Assembly (NCBI RefSeq): GCF_945873775.1
Contig: NZ_CAMCEC010000002.1
Span: forward strand, 124,001 to 188,000
From: an uncultured Treponema sp.
GTDB taxonomy: Bacteria; Spirochaetota; Spirochaetia; Treponematales; Treponemataceae
DNA length: 64,000 bases
Reading direction: 5' to 3'
Made by a program: the position numbers and the translations under genes. The notes beneath the pieces were generated by a model, which worked only from the letters and a program-made list of their open reading frames with translations, searched no databases and was not told the origin of the DNA. This document shows, piece by piece, positions 60,333 through 64,000 of this stretch (position 1 is its first letter; each line of letters begins with the position of its first letter).

Positions 60333-62426
60333 TTACACTCTAAAAAGCAAATCCTCGTAGCTTGGGAATGGCTTGTATTCTTCTCCAAGCAAAGGCTCAA
60401 TTGCATCGGCAACATCGCGGGCTTCTGTCATTGCAGGAATAACTGTATCAACATAAGCGCGGGCAATCTTCATGCAGTCGCCGGCATTCTGTGCAGCTTC
60501 GTGGAGCTTGTCAAGTTTTGCAGCTTTTTCTGCCAAGCTGTTTACAAGAGTGTCCAGCTTAGAAAGAAGTTCTGCCTGTGCGCTTGCCTTTGCTCCCGGA
60601 ACAACAGCCTTGAGGTCTATTGCAGTCTTGCTTACTGAATCCATGTACTTGAATGCAGCAGGAAGAATATCCTTGCTAATCATCTCAAGCATTGTCTGAA
60701 CTTCAATATTCAGAATCTGCGCATATTTTTCAAGCTTGATTTCATAGTGGCTGTTCATTTCAACATCTGTATAAACACCCATTTCTGTAAAGAGCTTTAC
60801 GTTCTTGGAATCAAGGTAATGAGCCATTGCGTCAGGAAGAGTGCGAAGATTCAAAAGTCCGCGTTTTTCAGCTTCAGCAACCCAGCTTGAATCGTAGCCG
60901 TTTCCGTTGAAGATAACTCTCCAGTGCTTTGTAACTTCGCGCTTGATAAGCTCAGCAAGCGCAGCGTCAAAGTCAGTTGCTTTTTCAAGTTCGTCCGCAA
61001 ACTCTTTGAGAGTGTAAGCAACGATTGAATCCAGTGTTGTGTTCGGACCAGAAATTGAAAGTGAAGAGCCGCATGAACGGAATTCAAATTTATTTCCAGT
61101 AAAGGCAAACGGAGAAGTTCTGTTGCGGTCAGTTGAATCTTTTGGAATCGGCGGAAGAACGTCAACTCCAATTGTCATCTTCTGCGCTCCATGCTCGCCA
61201 AGAGGCTTTCCGTCTTTTATAGATTCAAGAACAGCATAAAGCTCATCGCCAAGATACATTGAAATAATTGCTGGCGGCGCTTCATTTGCTCCAAGGCGGT
61301 GGTCGTTTCCGGCAGAAGCAACAGAAATTCTAAGCAAGTCCTGATTTTCATCTACAGCTTTGATTACGGCTGTAAGGAACAAAAGGAACTGCGCGTTTTT
61401 CTCTGGAGTCTTTCCAGGCTCAAGAAGGTTTTCTCCAAGGTTTGTAGACATTGACCAGTTGTTATGCTTTCCGCTTCCGTTAAGACCTGCAAAAGGCTTT
61501 TCGTGAAGAAGGCAAACAAGACCGTGGCGGCGCGCAACTTTCTTCATAACTTCCATTGTAAGCTGGTTCTGGTCAGCGGCAAGGTTTGTAGTTGTGAAGA
61601 TTGGCGCCATTTCATGCTGAGCCGGAGCAACTTCGTTATGTTCTGTTTTTGAAAGAATTCCGTACTTCCAGAGAGTATCGTTCAAGTCTTCCATGTATTC
61701 AACAATGCGAGGATTGAGGGCGGCAAAATACTGGTCGTCCATTTCCTGACCTTTTGAAGGCTTTGCACCGAACAAAGTGCGTCCTGTCATGCGGAGGTCT
61801 TTGCGCTGGCTGTAAAGTTTCTGGTCAACAATAAAATATTCCTGCTCTGGTCCTACTGTTGTAGCAACATGAGTTACATCATCGTTTCCGAAGAGCTTAA
61901 GAATTCTAAGAGCCTGTTTATTCAGTGCTTCCATTGAACGCAAGAGCGGAGTCTTTTTGTCCAACGCTTCGCCTGTGTAAGAACAGAAAGCTGTAGGAAT
62001 ACAAAGAGTGTGCTCCTTTACAAACGGATATGCAGTTGGATCCCATACAGTGTAACCGCGGGCTTCAAAAGTTGCACGGCGGCCTCCGCTTGGGAAAGAA
62101 GAAGCATCCGGCTCACCCTTTACAAGCTCCTTTCCGCTGAAAGACATGATAACAGTTCCGTCATCCTGGGGAGTGATAAAGCTGTCATGCTTTTCCGCAG
62201 TAATTCCTGTGAGCGGCTGAAACCAGTGTGTAAAATGTGTTGCGCCCTTTTCAATTGCCCATTCTTTCATTGCGTGAGCAACCTGGTTCGCTACATCGAT
62301 TTTAAGCGGCTCGCCATCATCCAAAGTTTTTTTCAAAGCCTTGAATGTTTCCTTTGGCAGACGTTCTTTCATTACCTTCTGATTGAACACCATGCTTCCA
62401 AACAATTCTGGTACATTTGTAGACAT
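60333..62426 (-). CDS. glnN: glutamine synthetase type III
   Basis: GSIII of 697 aa, the large dodecameric glutamine synthetase of anaerobes, which makes glutamine from glutamate, ammonia and ATP. Motifs: [10 protein letters not shown] near the N-terminus, [34 protein letters not shown] and [16 protein letters not shown]. The C-terminal helical DUF extension of GSIII is present. The ATG has GGGGG 8 nt upstream. The leader shows a terminator-like hairpin, as does that of amtB, so both nitrogen genes probably share control. Confidence 0.96.
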   Translation of the reverse strand: MSTNVPELFGSMVFNQKVMKERLPKETFKALKKTLDDGEPLKIDVANQVAHAMKEWAIEKGATHFTHWFQPLTGITAEKHDSFITPQDDGTVIMSFSGKELVKGEPDASSFPSGGRRATFEARGYTVWDPTAYPFVKEHTLCIPTAFCSYTGEALDKKTPLLRSMEALNKQALRILKLFGNDDVTHVATTVGPEQEYFIVDQKLYSQRKDLRMTGRTLFGAKPSKGQEMDDQYFAALNPRIVEYMEDLNDTLWKYGILSKTEHNEVAPAQHEMAPIFTTTNLAADQNQLTMEVMKKVARRHGLVCLLHEKPFAGLNGSGKHNNWSMSTNLGENLLEPGKTPEKNAQFLLFLTAVIKAVDENQDLLRISVASAGNDHRLGANEAPPAIISMYLGDELYAVLESIKDGKPLGEHGAQKMTIGVDVLPPIPKDSTDRNRTSPFAFTGNKFEFRSCGSSLSISGPNTTLDSIVAYTLKEFADELEKATDFDAALAELIKREVTKHWRVIFNGNGYDSSWVAEAEKRGLLNLRTLPDAMAHYLDSKNVKLFTEMGVYTDVEMNSHYEIKLEKYAQILNIEVQTMLEMISKDILPAAFKYMDSVSKTAIDLKAVVPGAKASAQAELLSKLDTLVNSLAEKAAKLDKLHEAAQNAGDCMKIARAYVDTVIPAMTEARDVADAIEPLLGEEYKPFPSYEDLLFRV

Positions 62427-62458
62427 TTGCTAACCCCCATTATAAATATAAAACAAAG

Positions 62459-62516
62459 AAGGCGATGTGATTGAACGCCAAGAAAACTTAGCACTCAGCC
62501 ACATCGCCTTTGATGT
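62459..62516 (-). promoter_or_regulatory. glnN leader hairpin with ANTAR-type hairpin
   Basis: AAGGCGATGTG pairs with CACATCGCCTT, and the inside pairs further with G-U pairs, giving a stem of over 20 bp followed by CTTTGTTTT. The left arm overlaps ACATC-AAAGGC-GATGT (62501-62516), a hexaloop with A1 and G4, so the two folds exclude each other. Confidence 0.65.
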
Positions 62517-62527
62517 TTACATGGATT

Positions 62528-62556
62528 ACTCTAATTAATTCATCAAAAAATGTCAA
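62528..62556 (-). promoter_or_regulatory. promoter of glnN
   Basis: TTGACA (62551-62556) and TAGAGT (62528-62533) on the minus strand, 17-bp spacer. The -35 box is followed by a T run, as in the amtB promoter. Confidence 0.5.
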
Positions 62557-62585
62557 TGAGTTTTTGAAAAGAAATTTCAAGGAAT

Positions 62586-63464
62586 TTAAATACAGTTTTT
62601 GCAAAGCGGACTTCCATACGATGTGGAATAACATTCTTTTCCGCATTTGCAGCAATATCGTTCTGTATAATCTATATTCCCAAACTGAGCCCAGGTATGA
62701 TAGCATTCATCGCATAACGGCTTTCTTAAATCGTATGAAATTTTTGCTCCGCATCTAATGCAAGTTCCTTCCGTTATTTCTGCATTGTTCGGCGGCGCAT
62801 CAGAACTGTTTTCTTCAACAATTCCCATTGACTTTTCTATATCGTTTATGACTTTTGTCAAACCGTTTCTAATTTCTGAACTTGTAAATCTTAAAACTAC
62901 ATATCCTAAATTTTGAAGCTCACGGTCAATGCTTCTGTCTCGCACAGCCTGATATTCGGTTCTTTCATGATAAGTGTGTCCGTCAGTATAAATGCAGATT
63001 TTCTTGTTACCTGATTCCAAATAAAAATCAGGAATTGTTAAAATCTTTTTTGAATCAACAGGTTCTGGAAAATGGCAAACTGTATTGTCTTTATTTATTC
63101 TAAGTTGAAGCTCAACTTCAATATTATTTCTAACAAGTGCCTTAAGCAAATCTCTTTCAAGAGGACTTTCACAAACATTGCAGCATCGGTAACATTCCTT
63201 CAATTTTAAATCACAGTCCTTACAGTCAGAATTTCTATCAATCTTTTTTCTTATCTCTTGGGCTTCTTCTATAGTGCAATTGAATTTTTCCATGATCGGC
63301 TTATATCCAAGCACTGTTACAATATCGTCCAAAAGCTCTTTCATATCTGATTCAGAAAGCTTTTTTGCAACTTCTATATCGCCAGCCAACTGAAATGAAA
63401 TTTTATAACAGTCAATTTTTGAAGAATCATTTTCTTTTGCTTCAACATCAATTTTTACTTTCAA
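62586..63464 (-). CDS. DUF559/Vsr-like nuclease with zinc ribbons
   Basis: Protein of 292 aa. The middle has a PD-(D/E)xK-like core: ESPLERDLLKAL, then IPDFYLESGNKKICIYTDG and a final strand YVVLRFTSSEI, as in DUF559 or very-short-patch-repair nucleases. Two zinc-ribbon pairs close the C-terminus (CIRCG...CDEC and CCKCG...CKNC), and a CxxC-rich patch precedes the core (DCKDCDLKLKECYRCCNVC). Nuclease function is inferred; DNA repair or defence are both possible, and the DinD-like neighbour fits either. Confidence 0.7.
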   Translation of the reverse strand: MKVKIDVEAKENDSSKIDCYKISFQLAGDIEVAKKLSESDMKELLDDIVTVLGYKPIMEKFNCTIEEAQEIRKKIDRNSDCKDCDLKLKECYRCCNVCESPLERDLLKALVRNNIEVELQLRINKDNTVCHFPEPVDSKKILTIPDFYLESGNKKICIYTDGHTYHERTEYQAVRDRSIDRELQNLGYVVLRFTSSEIRNGLTKVINDIEKSMGIVEENSSDAPPNNAEITEGTCIRCGAKISYDLRKPLCDECYHTWAQFGNIDYTERYCCKCGKECYSTSYGSPLCKNCI

Positions 63465-63559
63465 TTTTCCTATCCTTATTGATAGAAAACTTTAATTCGT
63501 TTAACAAATTTAGTAAATATATTTTTATAAGCAATATTATTTTTTTTATATTCAATCAT

Positions 63560-64000
63560 TCACTTGCTTTCTTCATCTTCTTCCAAAACTGACATCTTTG
63601 TATCTTGGATAAGTCCGATTCCATCTTTTGCATTCAGTGGAGTTACAACTTTTTTGCCGGTTTTTTGCTCAAGCTCAGCTCTTGCGTTTTTAGCGATTGT
63701 TGCGCCGTCCACCGCATTTTGAATATGCTCTCCAAAACTCTTCGGATTTTTTGACTCTGAAATTTCTTTTGTGGAAAGCTCGGCAAGCATATTTAAGACA
63801 AGTTCCTTGTTTGTCATGTTGTCCCGAAGATTTTCTTTTTTGAGCCCTTTGAATTCCTTGTATTCCTTTGCGGTCTTTCCTGCCCAAGTCTTGTAAATTA
63901 TATCTGTAAGAGTCGCAAACTGAACGCCCTCTTTTAGACCATGCTTTTTCCATTCATCGGTAAGGTCTTTGCGAATTTCGATTGACTTTAGACGCTGATT
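63560..64000 (-). CDS. dinD: DinD-like DNA-damage-inducible protein, cut by window edge
   Basis: C-terminal 146 residues of a gene running off the right edge. The frame is open to 64000. NMTNKELVLNMLAELSTKEIS, followed by PKSFGEH and the GATIAKNARAELEQKTGKKVV stretch, matches the C-terminal part of DinD/BRO-N proteins, which inhibit RecA filaments in E. coli. The N-terminus is outside the window. Confidence 0.8.
   Translation of the reverse strand, partial: NQRLKSIEIRKDLTDEWKKHGLKEGVQFATLTDIIYKTWAGKTAKEYKEFKGLKKENLRDNMTNKELVLNMLAELSTKEISESKNPKSFGEHIQNAVDGATIAKNARAELEQKTGKKVVTPLNAKDGIGLIQDTKMSVLEEDEESK

Overview
The window looks like the chromosome of a host-associated Treponema-type spirochaete. 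It is AT-rich. It carries a DUF5312 gene of the spirochaete type, a FliL-like protein, a BatD/BatA/BatB-BatC operon with MoxR, a type III glutamine synthetase, an ammonium transporter fused to P-II, and many lipoproteins with loose spirochaetal lipoboxes. I do not assign a species. No rRNA, tRNA or CRISPR array was seen.

Region 1 (about 1-12300) is an accessory defence island. A type I restriction-modification operon (hsdR, hsdM, hsdS, minus strand) ends in an hsdS shufflon. The expressed hsdS faces two silent cassettes on the plus strand, with inverted repeats of 87, 125 and 20 bp at the right places for in-frame domain swapping. A tyrosine recombinase starts about 50 bp outside the outer repeat. 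An ABC-type ATPase/TOPRIM-like pair and an orphan antitoxin-like gene ride inside the invertible segment. An XRE regulator and an ImmA/IrrE-like protein with a damaged zinc motif follow upstream of hsdR, then an HU-like DUF4469 gene.

Region 2 (13300-49600) is mostly housekeeping: a sodium symporter, apbE, a PcrA-type helicase, rimO, a RodZ-like gene, a LolA-like gene, a Gfo/Idh/MocA oxidoreductase, purB, corA, ssb, a U32 peptidase, hflX, fliL-like, rnhA, a DnaJ-domain gene, an Smr gene and the Bat operon. It ends with a membrane-tethered sugar-binding protein, a YesM-type kinase, a YesN-type regulator and a second sugar-binding lipoprotein in one overlapping operon, probably a sugar sensing unit. 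A 215-bp MITE-like element with terminal inverted repeats and a 10-bp direct duplication lies at 21280-21494.

Region 3 (49600-64000) is again variable. A hipBA toxin-antitoxin module sits between 47-bp direct repeats that duplicate the 5' end of the sensor operon. Three lipoprotein genes (51390-52917, 54828-56425, 59743-60221) are each interrupted at a poly-G tract of 9, 7 and 7 G, and arithmetic shows that exactly 8 G would restore each frame, which suggests phase variation. The nitrogen genes amtB-P-II and glnN have leaders with terminator-like hairpins overlapped by short hairpins with AANGGN hexaloops, the pattern expected of ANTAR-protein antitermination. The window closes with a nuclease-like gene and a DinD-like gene cut by the edge.

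A recurring feature is a -10 hexamer ending 6-8 nt before an ATG that lacks a Shine-Dalgarno sequence, suggesting leaderless mRNAs for several genes.
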